Assembly: GCA_948579355.1 (NCBI GenBank) | Contig: CAPAOV010000011.1 | Span: forward strand, 1-64,000 | Source of the DNA: an uncultured Eubacterium sp. | Lineage (GTDB): Bacteria; Bacillota; Clostridia; Lachnospirales; Lachnospiraceae | DNA: 64,000 nt | Direction: 5' to 3' | Part shown: positions 53,297 to 61,710 of the stretch, piece after piece | Layout: each line of letters opens with the position of its first letter | Numbering within the stretch: position 1 is the stretch's first letter | The notes under the pieces: generated by a model | What the model saw: the letters and a program-made list of their open reading frames with translations, nothing else | Databases searched by the model: none | What the model was told of the DNA's origin: nothing | Made by a program: the position numbers and the translations under genes

Positions 53297-53340
53297 ACAG
53301 GAAAGCAGCTCTGCGGGGAACTGCTTTCCTGTGTTATGTT
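53297..53340 (+). terminator. terminator after crcB
   Basis: ACAGGAAAGCAG (53297-53308) pairs perfectly with CTGCTTTCCTGT (53321-53332), then GTTATGTTTTTAC. It lies between the convergent crcB and Cys-rich small protein genes. Confidence 0.7.
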
Positions 53341-53352
53341 TTTACTTTTCGT

Positions 53353-53559
53353 TCATCGAAAAAGGACGCAGTTACCGCTTTCGCGGTAATAGCGAATCCG
53401 TTTTTCAAGTGGTTCGCGTCCGCATTCCAATCGTTCACCGAGACAGTCAAGGCAAAGAAAACGAGAGGCTGTCCGGTCGACGAGTTTCATAAAAATTGCT
53501 TTTTCATCCGAACTTAACTGCTTTTCGCAGTTCATGCATAAATTATGTAGCGCTGTCAT
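53353..53559 (-). CDS. small Cys-rich (zinc-ribbon-like) protein
   Basis: 68 residues starting five bases after the alpha-galactosidase stop, with GGTG as a weak ribosome site. Six cysteines are arranged C8-x2-C11, C36-x2-C39, C46 and C64; the two CxxC pairs suggest a zinc ribbon. The rest is charged and has no membrane segment. I do not recognise the family. The longer open frame reaching 53691 merely runs antisense-free through the preceding gene's tail and is unlikely. Co-translation with the galactosidase is likely. Confidence 0.6.
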   Translation of the reverse strand: MTALHNLCMNCEKQLSSDEKAIFMKLVDRTASRFLCLDCLGERLECGREPLEKRIRYYRESGNCVLFR

Positions 53560-53563
53560 TTGT

Positions 53564-54727
53564 TTACACCAGCTTTGCCCGTGCGACGAGACAATCGTGG
53601 GCAGGAACCGTGGCGAAAAAGTTCTCCTTAAAAATGCCGAGTTCCTTGTGTTCATGGCAGTCATAGAGAGACAATCCCTTTCCGCAGGCAAAAGGCAGAC
53701 CGAAATCCCAAAACTGGACGGTTAATTCTCGCTGTGTGTCGCTCAGGTTAAACAAACCAATTGCAATATCGCCGTCTGACAAAACTTTAATCAGCACAAA
53801 GGTTTCGTCTTTATGGAACCACTGTGGCTCTACCGGAATGCGGTAAGCGCCGCGGGATTCGATGTCCTGATTAATGGCAAGTATATCCGGATTTAATAAA
53901 ATCTTTTTTGTCTCTTCAGAGGCGGAGCGGATATCACAGCCAATCATCAGAGGAGAACCCATCATAGCCCAAAGGGCGAAATGCGTCTTATACTGTACAT
54001 CGGTACAGCCGCCAATCTTGCCGATGAAATCATTATTGCTGCCTCCATGCATGCCTACGACAAGCATATCCATATCATTATGGCAGTAAGAACCGGTAAA
54101 AGGCTCTTTTTCAATTTGGGATATTGTTATGTTTTTGATTGATTCCCAATTGTCCTGAATGTCCGGTGTGGAACGGTACATATGAGCGCCGGATTCGCGT
54201 ATCCAGTGATGAACGTTGTCCTCGCCCCAGTTGCACGCGGAAAAGAGGATATCCCGTCCGCAATTACGGAGGGCAAGATTCATGCGCTTATATAAAAGTT
54301 CTCCGTCCATATAGCGGGGTTTATAGCAATAGTCATATTTCAGATAATCTACTTCCCATTCGGCAAATTGTTTTGCGTCTTGAAACTCATGCTCAAAACT
54401 ACCCGGATATCCGGCACAAGTATGTGTACCGGCGCAGGAATACATACCGAATTTTAATCCTTTTTCATGAATGTAGTCGGCAATTGCTTTCATACCATTT
54501 GGGAATTTCTCCGGGTCAGCAACAAGGTTGCCGTCGGCATCACGCTGCTTGAGGCTCCAACAATCATCAATTACGATGTATTCATATCCGGCATCTTTGT
54601 AGCCTTGTTCTACAAAGCAGTCGGTGACTTCTTTTATCAGTTTTTCATTGATATCCCATGTAAAGGTATTCCACGAATTCCAGCCAAGCGGCGGCAGATA
54701 TCCGATGGATTTGTTTTCTGTTTTCAT
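53564..54727 (-). CDS. alpha-galactosidase, GH27
   Basis: 387 residues with no signal peptide, hence intracellular. LPPLGWNSWNTF at the start and YIVIDDCW are GH27/36 marks; the nucleophile is D132 in YLKYDYC and the acid/base is D189 in TPDIQDNW. It removes terminal alpha-galactose, for example from melibiose, raffinose or galactomannan fragments. A C-terminal beta domain follows. GGGGGACAATT precedes the ATG. No transporter or regulator is adjacent except the solute-binding lipoprotein on the same strand beyond crcB. Confidence 0.93.
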   Translation of the reverse strand: MKTENKSIGYLPPLGWNSWNTFTWDINEKLIKEVTDCFVEQGYKDAGYEYIVIDDCWSLKQRDADGNLVADPEKFPNGMKAIADYIHEKGLKFGMYSCAGTHTCAGYPGSFEHEFQDAKQFAEWEVDYLKYDYCYKPRYMDGELLYKRMNLALRNCGRDILFSACNWGEDNVHHWIRESGAHMYRSTPDIQDNWESIKNITISQIEKEPFTGSYCHNDMDMLVVGMHGGSNNDFIGKIGGCTDVQYKTHFALWAMMGSPLMIGCDIRSASEETKKILLNPDILAINQDIESRGAYRIPVEPQWFHKDETFVLIKVLSDGDIAIGLFNLSDTQRELTVQFWDFGLPFACGKGLSLYDCHEHKELGIFKENFFATVPAHDCLVARAKLV

Positions 54728-54903
54728 CTGAATTGTCCCCCAATCGTTATTGATAAATATACTATATCAAAAAAAATAGAAGATTACTATGGAGAAATGT
54801 TCTCGGGGTATGGATAAATGTGATGAATTAGTTGTTTTCCCATAAACTTTGTGTTATGGTAGGAACGTGGAACATGATTGGGAAAGCGAAAGGATGTGTT
54901 TTC

Positions 54904-55128
54904 ATGGGAAAGCCGGGAGCAATACGAAACCGGAAAAATGAGATGATAAGCTGCTGGGTTTGTGTAGCCTTTGTTGCCGCCGTCTATGTGCTTAAGGGGC
55001 TGTTGATTGGTTTCCAATCTACGGCAGTGTTTAATCTGGCAATTTTCATATTATTTATTGTGTGGGTATTGATTGCCCTCTTTTATACAATGCAGTATTG
55101 GAAATGGAAGAAAGCGAACAGCAGGTAA
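54904..55128 (+). CDS. small two-helix membrane protein
   Basis: About 74 residues if started at ATG 54904 (AAAGGA 11 bases upstream); in-frame starts at 54832, 54859 and 54874 are also open. Two hydrophobic helices (WVCVAFVAAVYVLKGLLIGF and FNLAIFILFIVWVLIALFYTMQ) are joined by a short polar loop and flanked by basic ends. No family recognised. It precedes other uncharacterised membrane genes. Confidence 0.5.
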   Translation: MGKPGAIRNRKNEMISCWVCVAFVAAVYVLKGLLIGFQSTAVFNLAIFILFIVWVLIALFYTMQYWKWKKANSR

Positions 55129-55222
55129 ATCTTTTCATCATAAATTCACAAATAAGGTGTAACATATTTAGCAGGTTGTTGGGAACAGATATTGTTATAC
55201 GATGAAAGAAGGATGTGAATCT

Positions 55223-55630
55223 ATGAATTGGTTGCGAAGAATGATGTATGGACGTTATGGAAATGATGCATTAGGGAATTTTTGCTTTGTTGTTTACCTG
55301 CTGTTATTTGTGCTGCAGTTGATGTTTCGCCGGACTCCTGTGGGTATGGTGATGATACTTTTAAGTTATTTCATAATACTCATCTACTTTTTTCGTTTTT
55401 TCTCCAGAAACATTTATAGGAGGCAGATGGAGAATCAAAAATTTTTACGGATATGGAATTCAGTGAAACAATATTTCCGGTTTTATAAGATGAAGTGGCA
55501 GGAAAGGAAAGGTACGAAAGTTTTATTCCGCTGTTCGAAATGCCATCAGATTATCCGGGTTCCAAGGGGACGGGGAAAGATAGCGATTACCTGTCCGAAA
55601 TGCCGATTCGAATTTATCAAGAAGACATGA
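55223..55630 (+). CDS. membrane protein with C-terminal zinc ribbon
   Basis: 135 residues from ATG 55223 behind GAAGGATG. Two membrane helices (FCFVVYLLLFVLQLMF and VGMVMILLSYFIILIYFF) are followed by a basic stretch and a zinc ribbon with CSKC and CPKC (last ~35 residues). The ribbon faces the cytoplasm if the basic loops do. It lies 16 bases upstream of the DUF5685 gene and near a J-domain protein, so a membrane-associated complex is possible (inference). Confidence 0.7.
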   Translation: MNWLRRMMYGRYGNDALGNFCFVVYLLLFVLQLMFRRTPVGMVMILLSYFIILIYFFRFFSRNIYRRQMENQKFLRIWNSVKQYFRFYKMKWQERKGTKVLFRCSKCHQIIRVPRGRGKIAITCPKCRFEFIKKT

Positions 55631-55646
55631 GAAGCGGAGTTAGTAT

Positions 55647-56471
55647 ATGTTTGGATATGTAATGGCGAATAAGCCGGAATTGAAGATAAGAGAATTTGCC
55701 AGATACAAAGGGTTTTACTGTGGTCTGTGCCGGAGACTGTATCAGTGTCACGGACGGTTGGGACAGATTACTTTAACATATGATATGACATTTTTAGTTA
55801 TTCTTCTGACATCACTCTATGAACCGATAACAGAGCAGGAGAAACGCCGCTGTCTTATTCATCCGGCGAAGAAACAGTTCATGTTATACAATGCTGTTAC
55901 CGATTATGCGGCAGATATGAATATTCTGCTGACTCACGACCATTTACGGGACGACTGGGAGGATGAGAGAAAGTTAAAAGGTTTTCTGGGGATGAAGCTG
56001 TATGCCCGAAAGAAGAGGAAAATCGAAAAGAAATATCCTCGTCAGGCGGCAGTCATTACACGGTCGTTGGAGTCACTACACCGTCTGGAAGAACAGCAAT
56101 GTGCAGATATTGATTCCGTATCCCGTCCTTTTGGAGAACTGATGTCGGAAGTTTTTGTTTGGAAAGACGATTCGTTCCAAAACATTTTGCGCCCCATGGG
56201 TTTTTATCTCGGCAAATTTATTTATATGATGGATGCGTGGATGGATAGGGAAGAGGATGCAAAGAACCATTGTTACAATCCTTTTTCTTTGCAAAAAGAG
56301 ATGGATGACGACAGAATACGCGGGATGTTAGACGCCACGCTGCGGATGGCAATCGCTGAATTTGAAAAATTACCATGCGAGCAGGATGTGGCGGTTTTGC
56401 GCAACATTTTATATGAGGGCGTATGGACAACGAGTGAAAGGAAACATAATGATGATGAGAGATCCATATAG
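55647..56471 (+). CDS. DUF5685-family protein
   Basis: 274 residues. The N-terminal KPELKIREFARYKGFYCGLCRRL segment with C25-x2-C28 and C34, and the mid HDHLRDDWEDERK and YMMDAWMDREEDAKNHCYNPF blocks, match DUF5685. The acid- and His-rich helices (DxxxD patterns) look metal-binding, recalling ferritin-like or isoprenoid-type helical bundles, but no function is known. Its end overlaps the J-domain gene by 23 bases. Confidence 0.75.
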   Translation: MFGYVMANKPELKIREFARYKGFYCGLCRRLYQCHGRLGQITLTYDMTFLVILLTSLYEPITEQEKRRCLIHPAKKQFMLYNAVTDYAADMNILLTHDHLRDDWEDERKLKGFLGMKLYARKKRKIEKKYPRQAAVITRSLESLHRLEEQQCADIDSVSRPFGELMSEVFVWKDDSFQNILRPMGFYLGKFIYMMDAWMDREEDAKNHCYNPFSLQKEMDDDRIRGMLDATLRMAIAEFEKLPCEQDVAVLRNILYEGVWTTSERKHNDDERSI

Positions 56472-57132
56472 TGTATTGGGAGTTACCAGAGGGGCAACGG
56501 ACAAAGAGATTAAAAAAGCTTACCGGAATCTGAGCAGAAAATATCATCCGGATTCGTATCAGGATGCTTCACAAAAAGAATGGGCGGAAGATAAATTCCG
56601 TGAGATTCAGGAGGCCTATAATCAGATTGTCGATGAGCGTTCCGGCAAAACAAGAGGAAACTACGGCGGATATGGACAGAGTAACAGCCAGAATTATTCG
56701 GAGGAAGACCAGCACTTGATGGCTGCCATGAATTATATCCGTGCCAGACGTTATAATGAGGCAATTAATGTACTCAATGCAATGGGAAACCGCAGTGCGA
56801 GATGGTACTATTTGTCCTCTTATGCCAATTTGGGACTGGGGAACAATGTCGTGGCCATGGATTATGCAAAAAGAGCCTGTGAAATGGAACCGGGAAATCC
56901 GGAATTCCAACAGTATTACCAGCAATTGCAGCGGGGCGGTACGGCAAGTCCGTTTGGCGACGGTTATGGCGGTTCCCCGTTTGGCGGCGGCTATGGCGGT
57001 TACGGTGGTTATGGCGGCTATGGAAATTATGGCGAGGGAAGTTCCTGTGGAACCGGAAATCTGTGCTGTGATTTGTGGTGTGCGGATACTTTATGTGAAT
57101 GTATGGGAGGAGATCTTTGTGGCTGCTTTTAA
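56449..57132 (+). CDS. J-domain protein with Gly/Tyr-rich and Cys-rich tail
   Basis: 227 residues from ATG 56449 (GAAAGG six bases upstream). Residues ~4-65 are a J domain with the HPD triad at 33-35, so it should stimulate a DnaK-type Hsp70. Residues ~85-165 are helical and TPR-like (NYIRARRYNEAINVLNAM, ARWYYLSSYANLGLG). The tail is GGYGGYGGYG-rich (~180-208), then very Cys-rich (eight Cys in the last ~20 residues). It lacks the zinc and substrate domains of classical DnaJ. Similar short J proteins occur beside DUF5685 in related genomes (family knowledge). Confidence 0.85.
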   Translation: MMMRDPYSVLGVTRGATDKEIKKAYRNLSRKYHPDSYQDASQKEWAEDKFREIQEAYNQIVDERSGKTRGNYGGYGQSNSQNYSEEDQHLMAAMNYIRARRYNEAINVLNAMGNRSARWYYLSSYANLGLGNNVVAMDYAKRACEMEPGNPEFQQYYQQLQRGGTASPFGDGYGGSPFGGGYGGYGGYGGYGNYGEGSSCGTGNLCCDLWCADTLCECMGGDLCGCF

Positions 57133-57655
57133 TCGGACGAAGCGGATAGCGGTAATGGGGGTGTTGGCGGCGCTGAGTACTGTGCTGCTTGTATTGGGAA
57201 CATTTATTTCCGTAAATACGTTGTTTTTTACGGCAGCAGCTTCTTTTCTGGCGGGAATTGTATTGCTCCGTTTTGGAAAGAAAGAGGGGCTGCTGTTTTA
57301 TGTTGTCTGTGCGGCGCTTGATTTTATTATTAACCCGAATAAAGTCCATGTTTTGCTATATCTGGCGTTAGCCGGCTATGTCGTGCTTTCAGAATTAACT
57401 TACTCTTTTCTGCGGGGAGAAGAGAAGAAAGCGAAAGAGTGGCGGCATCGTCTGGTTCGTTTTTGTTTGTTTCTCGTCATTTATGTTCCTTGTATTATAT
57501 TTTTTCCGAAACTTTTTGTTTCCGGACAGATTTTACAGAAATCATGGATTTTTCCGGCGTTACTTGGCGGCGGTGTGATAGGATGGTTTCTCTATGATAT
57601 TGCGTATGCGGTATTCAAAAAGGTGTTGGCGGAGCGGATAGGAAAACTGTTTTAA
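57119..57655 (+). CDS. multi-pass membrane protein, possibly ECF S-component-like
   Basis: 178 residues from GTG 57119, eight bases after GGGAGG; the open frame further upstream only shadows the J-domain gene. About five hydrophobic helices begin RIAVMGVLAALSTVLLVLG, a start seen in several small-molecule S-components and DUF2232-like proteins. No ATPase or EcfT gene is adjacent, so the role is unknown. It overlaps the J-domain gene by 14 bases. Confidence 0.65.
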   Translation: MAAFNRTKRIAVMGVLAALSTVLLVLGTFISVNTLFFTAAASFLAGIVLLRFGKKEGLLFYVVCAALDFIINPNKVHVLLYLALAGYVVLSELTYSFLRGEEKKAKEWRHRLVRFCLFLVIYVPCIIFFPKLFVSGQILQKSWIFPALLGGGVIGWFLYDIAYAVFKKVLAERIGKLF

Positions 57656-57728
57656 AAACTGTTTTCGTTATTGTAATTCCGGTAAAAGTGGTATAAAATA
57701 TGCTACGATGTGGTTTTTATGACTACGA

Positions 57729-57758
57729 TTGACAACTTGACCTGACAAGAAGTATACT
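57729..57758 (+). promoter_or_regulatory. promoter of fabH
   Basis: A perfect TTGACA (57729-57734), 18-base spacer and TATACT (57753-57758). The ~70-base leader carries AAAAGGGG as ribosome site. I see no convincing FapR or FabT box; the rest of 57656-57828 holds nothing else clear. Confidence 0.7.
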
Positions 57759-57828
57759 ACTAAAGTACAATGAAAGGGATAGCAGACTACCTGTTTCCCT
57801 CAAAATTTTTTTAAAAGGGGATTGTGAG

Positions 57829-58803
57829 ATGGCAGTCAGAATAATCGGTACCGGAAGTTATTTGCCGAAAAAAATTGCAGATAATAATTTTTTGTCTTCC
57901 ATTGTGGATACGGACGATGAGTGGATTCGTCAGCGTACCGGAATCAAAGAGAGGCATTTGTCCAACGGAAAAGAGGGCACTACTTATATGGCGGCGCACG
58001 CAGCGGAGGCGGCTTTGGAAAATGCCGGTATTAGTGCGGAAGAGGTGGATATGATTATTGTGGCTACGGTATCGGCCGATACTTATGTGCCGAGCACTTC
58101 CTGTTCCGTTCAGGGTGCGATTGGTGCGATTCGGGCTACTTGTTTCGATATAAATGCCGCCTGTTCCGGTTTTTTGTTTGCTCTTAATACGGCCTATGCC
58201 TATATTGAAATGGGTATGGCAAAGACGGTTTTGATTGCCGGCTCCGAGACATTATCCCGCGAGGTGGATTGGTCTGACAGGGGTTCGTGCATTTTGTTTG
58301 GCGATGGCGCTGGAGCGGCTGTCGTACAAGACGATGAAAGTGAGACAGGAGGATTGATTGCCAGCGTCACCGGTTCTGACGGCAGTCAGGGAGATGTGCT
58401 GACTTGTAAGGGGCGGGGGATACAGAATCCTTTTCATAATTCAAAAAGAAAGAAAGATTATCTGCGCATGGATGGTCAGGCTGTGTTCCGTTTTGCAGTT
58501 ACTACCGTGCCGCGCTGTATCCGGCAGATTTTGAAGAAAACCGAAACGGACGTACAGGACATAAAATATTTTATTTTACATCAGGCCAATGTCAGGATTT
58601 TGGAGTTGATTGCCAAACGTCTGAAGACAGATATGGATAAGTTTCCGATGAATTTGGACAGATATGGAAATACGTCCTCGGCGAGTATTCCGATTTTGCT
58701 TGATGAGCTAAACCGAAACCACCTGCTGGAGCGGGGGGACAAAATTATTTTATCCGGTTTTGGCGGCGGTTTGACATGGGGTGCGATTTTGATTGAATGG
58801 TAG
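57829..58803 (+). CDS. fabH: beta-ketoacyl-ACP synthase III
   Basis: 324 residues. The catalytic triad is C112 in DINAACSGF, His in FILHQANVRI (~247) and Asn in YGNTSSASI (~277). It condenses acetyl-CoA with malonyl-ACP to start fatty acid synthesis. It stands alone, without acpP, fabD, fabG or fabF, so it may be an extra copy outside the main fab cluster or use a special starter. Confidence 0.94.
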   Translation: MAVRIIGTGSYLPKKIADNNFLSSIVDTDDEWIRQRTGIKERHLSNGKEGTTYMAAHAAEAALENAGISAEEVDMIIVATVSADTYVPSTSCSVQGAIGAIRATCFDINAACSGFLFALNTAYAYIEMGMAKTVLIAGSETLSREVDWSDRGSCILFGDGAGAAVVQDDESETGGLIASVTGSDGSQGDVLTCKGRGIQNPFHNSKRKKDYLRMDGQAVFRFAVTTVPRCIRQILKKTETDVQDIKYFILHQANVRILELIAKRLKTDMDKFPMNLDRYGNTSSASIPILLDELNRNHLLERGDKIILSGFGGGLTWGAILIEW

Positions 58804-58878
58804 TGGTAAAAAAAGATAGAAATAGTCATATTTTGATTCCTCTTTGCATATCTTATAAGGCAAAGGGGGATTTTTGTT

Positions 58879-60666
58879 TTGAGACGGACAGGCAGAGTTA
58901 TCTTCATACTGATTTTATTAGTGGGAAGCATTGTGGGAATGTGGCTTTTTCAGAGTTGGAGAATGGAAAAGAAGAAACAGACGACGCAAAAGATTTCCAA
59001 TGTCTACATCACGGGCCTGAAAGAGATGGAGCTTTATGGGATAGATAAGGAGAAGAAAAGTTGGGCGTTGGCGTCCGCAGTGACGGAGCAGGTAAAACCG
59101 GGGATAGCAGATATTATATTGGAAGAAAATCGGGTCGTAAAGATTATATGTAAACCGGATAAGCTGCAGGGGAAAGTATTGAAAATAGACGATGGCTTTA
59201 TTCAGGTGGAGGAGTATGGCAATGTGGCGTTAGACGATAATTTTCGATTGTTCCATGTCTCTGCGTCCGGCGATATCAGTGTGGGGAAAAAAGAAGATTT
59301 GTCGGTTGGATATACGGATATCCAATATGTTGTAGCAGGTGGGAAAATATGCGCGGCGCTGCTGGGAGAATCGCAGATGGCAAACATTCGTGTATTACTC
59401 AGCAAAGGCGCTGATTCGAATTATGATATGCCGGAGGTGGTTGTGAGTGCAACGTCGGAATGCGAGGTGACGGCGGATGGAAAGACAGCAGTACATCCGG
59501 CGGGGAAGAAGCTGGCATTTCAGGCAAAGGATGTGCAGAACCGCGTTGTCATTGATACGAAAGGAAAGGGAAAAATTCGTCTGGAAAATATAAAGAGACA
59601 ATATGGAGTGCCGGAATATCGTGGTATCATTGAAATCGAGAAAGTGGACAAGTCATTACATATTATTAATGAAGTGAATGTGGAAGAGTATTTGTATAGC
59701 GTCGTCCCTAGCGAGATGCCGACCGAATATCCGAAAGAGGCGCTGAAAGCGCAGGCAATATGCGCGAGAAGCTATGCCGTCCAGCAGATGAGAGGCAAGA
59801 GACTGGCCAAATACGGGGCGCATGTGGATGATAGTGTTTCGTTTCAGGTCTATAATAATCTGAAAGAGGATGAAAAATCAATACAGGCGGTGAAAGAGAC
59901 GAATAACCTTATCGTATCAAAGAATGGGAAAGTGGTGACAACATATTTTTATTCGGTATCCGGGGGCTGCTCGGAGGGAGTGAAAGATGTGTGGTTCGCC
60001 AAGAAAGATAAATCGTATCTTCCCGTCAAATGGCAGGGGGAGCAGGCAAAGCAGATGGATTTGTCGGAAGAGAAAGCCTTTGCGGAATTTATAAAAAAGG
60101 CAGAAGCCTGTTATGATTCGTCTTCTCCGTGGTATCGCTGGCAGACGTCGCAGTCAGTAAAGGTTGTCGGAGAGCAGATATCAAGCCGTCTGCAAAAACG
60201 ATATCAGGTGAACCCGACCCAGATACAGACAAAGCAGGGCGACGGCACTTACAGCAGTACCGGAGAGGTGGAAATCGGCGCCTTGAAAGAGATGAAAATC
60301 ATCCAGCGGGGACAGGGCGGCGTAGCCCGTATATTGGAAGTAGAGGGCAGTAAGCACACTGTGCGAATCTATACCGAGTACAATATCCGTTATCTTTTGG
60401 GAAATGAAAAGGCCATTTATAAAAGAAAAGATAAAAAAGAAGTGGCAGGATTGCAATTGCTGCCAAGTGGCTTCTTTCAGTTTGAAAAAAAAGGAAACAT
60501 GTACTATTTTACCGGAGGAGGGTACGGACACGGCGTCGGTATGAGTCAGTTTGGAGCGAAAATAATGGCAGAGCAAGGGAAAAATTGCGAGGCAATTCTT
60601 ACTTTTTATTTTGCAGGGACGACAGTAACATCACGGGAAATTGCCGAAGCGAAGAAAGCAGGCTGA
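58879..60666 (+). CDS. SpoIID/LytB-domain protein, membrane-anchored
   Basis: 595 residues, TTG start nine bases after AAAGGGGGA. A signal anchor (~5-25) is followed by an N-terminal beta-rich half and a SpoIID/LytB lytic transglycosylase-like domain: EEYLYSVVPSEMPTEYPKEALKAQAICARSYA with the catalytic-type Glu, YFYSVSGGCSEG, and GGGYGHGVGMSQFGA near the end. Longer than sporulation SpoIID (~340), so it may act on peptidoglycan in vegetative growth or germination. Its last 68 bases overlap the convergent YihY-like gene. Confidence 0.88.
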   Translation: MRRTGRVIFILILLVGSIVGMWLFQSWRMEKKKQTTQKISNVYITGLKEMELYGIDKEKKSWALASAVTEQVKPGIADIILEENRVVKIICKPDKLQGKVLKIDDGFIQVEEYGNVALDDNFRLFHVSASGDISVGKKEDLSVGYTDIQYVVAGGKICAALLGESQMANIRVLLSKGADSNYDMPEVVVSATSECEVTADGKTAVHPAGKKLAFQAKDVQNRVVIDTKGKGKIRLENIKRQYGVPEYRGIIEIEKVDKSLHIINEVNVEEYLYSVVPSEMPTEYPKEALKAQAICARSYAVQQMRGKRLAKYGAHVDDSVSFQVYNNLKEDEKSIQAVKETNNLIVSKNGKVVTTYFYSVSGGCSEGVKDVWFAKKDKSYLPVKWQGEQAKQMDLSEEKAFAEFIKKAEACYDSSSPWYRWQTSQSVKVVGEQISSRLQKRYQVNPTQIQTKQGDGTYSSTGEVEIGALKEMKIIQRGQGGVARILEVEGSKHTVRIYTEYNIRYLLGNEKAIYKRKDKKEVAGLQLLPSGFFQFEKKGNMYYFTGGGYGHGVGMSQFGAKIMAEQGKNCEAILTFYFAGTTVTSREIAEAKKAG

Positions 60667-61477
60667 GCCGTTTGTGATGGCGGAGATACTGGTTGAGCAT
60701 GGCGCCGGAAAAGACAAAGATAATACAGAAATACAGCCATAACATCAGGAGGACAATCGAAGTTAAACTTCCATATACTGAGCCAAATGTATGTTTTGTA
60801 TCCACGTATATGGAGTACAGATAAGAAAAGGTAATCCACAAGACGGAGGAGAATATGGCGCCGGGAATTTCATCGCGTATCCGCCCGTGCCGTTTTGGTA
60901 TAAAGTAATACATAAGGGTAAAATAAATGACAAACAAAAACAGGGCCAGACCGGAACGCGCCAGAAAGAGCAGTGTTTCAATATGGGTAATGCTCGGGAA
61001 AAAGTGAATGATAAGCTGGATAATCTGGTTTCCATAGACGAGAAGCGTCAGGCTGACAACAATCATTACACTAAATAAAATTGTATCGAGGATAGAATGA
61101 ATGCGGCGGGAAAAAAAATTGCGCCGGTTTTCGATTTCATAAATTTCTTCCAGTTCATAGGAGATACTGTTAAATCCTTTCGAGCCAGCCCAAAGGGCAG
61201 AAATCGCAGACAGGGACAGAACAGTACCGGATGCGTGATACGATTCTTTTAACCAGCCGGCCACCAGTTGAGACAGGCTGCCCGGTATCAGTTTATAAAT
61301 TGTAGCTTCCAGAACAGTCTGGTTAATGGGCGTGTATCCTAACATGGTAATAAGAAACATCAAAAAAGGGAAGAGGGAAACCATAATGAAAAAAGCTACC
61401 TGAGCAGCATGAACGGAAATGCGGTATTTATTAAATGTTGTGACAAACCACAAAATACAATTGTTTGTTTGTTTCAT
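60599..61477 (-). CDS. YihY/BrkB-family inner membrane protein
   Basis: 292 residues with about six membrane helices. HAAQVAFFIMVSLFPFLMFL at the start, SALWAGSKGFNSISYELEEIY and GSVYGSLTSIVLLMLWLYFCIIFVFSGAMLNQ match the YihY family, once mislabelled RNase BN. Function is unknown; a transport role is suspected. It starts near 61477 with AGGGAGAG behind it and overlaps the SpoIID-like gene tail to tail. Confidence 0.9.
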   Translation of the reverse strand: MKQTNNCILWFVTTFNKYRISVHAAQVAFFIMVSLFPFLMFLITMLGYTPINQTVLEATIYKLIPGSLSQLVAGWLKESYHASGTVLSLSAISALWAGSKGFNSISYELEEIYEIENRRNFFSRRIHSILDTILFSVMIVVSLTLLVYGNQIIQLIIHFFPSITHIETLLFLARSGLALFLFVIYFTLMYYFIPKRHGRIRDEIPGAIFSSVLWITFSYLYSIYVDTKHTFGSVYGSLTSIVLLMLWLYFCIIFVFSGAMLNQYLRHHKRLSLLSSLRQFPVMLLSSLQNKK

Positions 61478-61674
61478 AAATCTCTCTCCCTTTTGGGTTT
61501 TGTTTATGTGGAATCTAATGTTTCAGGCAATGCGCATTTTTCCAACATCTTATATACAGTATAGTATATGAATTTGTGAAAGAAAAATCAACCGATGTAT
61601 TATAATAATTGTCAACATTTTTAAATGTTGAGTAATTGCCTTACATCAAGTGTTGAGTAATTGCCGAAAGATAC
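61478..61674. other. AT-rich spacer with palindrome and tandem 15-bp repeat
   Basis: Between the YihY-like gene and the pheST promoter. CAACATTTTTAAATGTTG (61613-61630) is a palindrome, and TGTTGAGTAATTGCC occurs at 61626-61640 and again, identically, at 61651-61665, 25 bases apart. No coding frame is supported. Confidence 0.6.
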
Positions 61675-61704
61675 TTGACAACAGCGAAGTCTATATGATA
61701 GAGT
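61675..61704 (+). promoter_or_regulatory. promoter of the pheST T-box transcript
   Basis: A perfect TTGACA (61675-61680) with a TAGAGT-type -10 (61699-61704) 18 bases on. It lies immediately after the tandem repeats and directly before the T-box leader. Confidence 0.5.
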
Positions 61705-61710
61705 ATATTG

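Noticed and set aside
56741..57118. N-terminal extension of the membrane protein that ends at 57655
   Set aside because: The extension is read in a second frame through the J-domain gene and has the odd Met/Val/Ala/Ile-rich composition of a shadow of Gly/Tyr codons; GTG 57119 has a good ribosome site.
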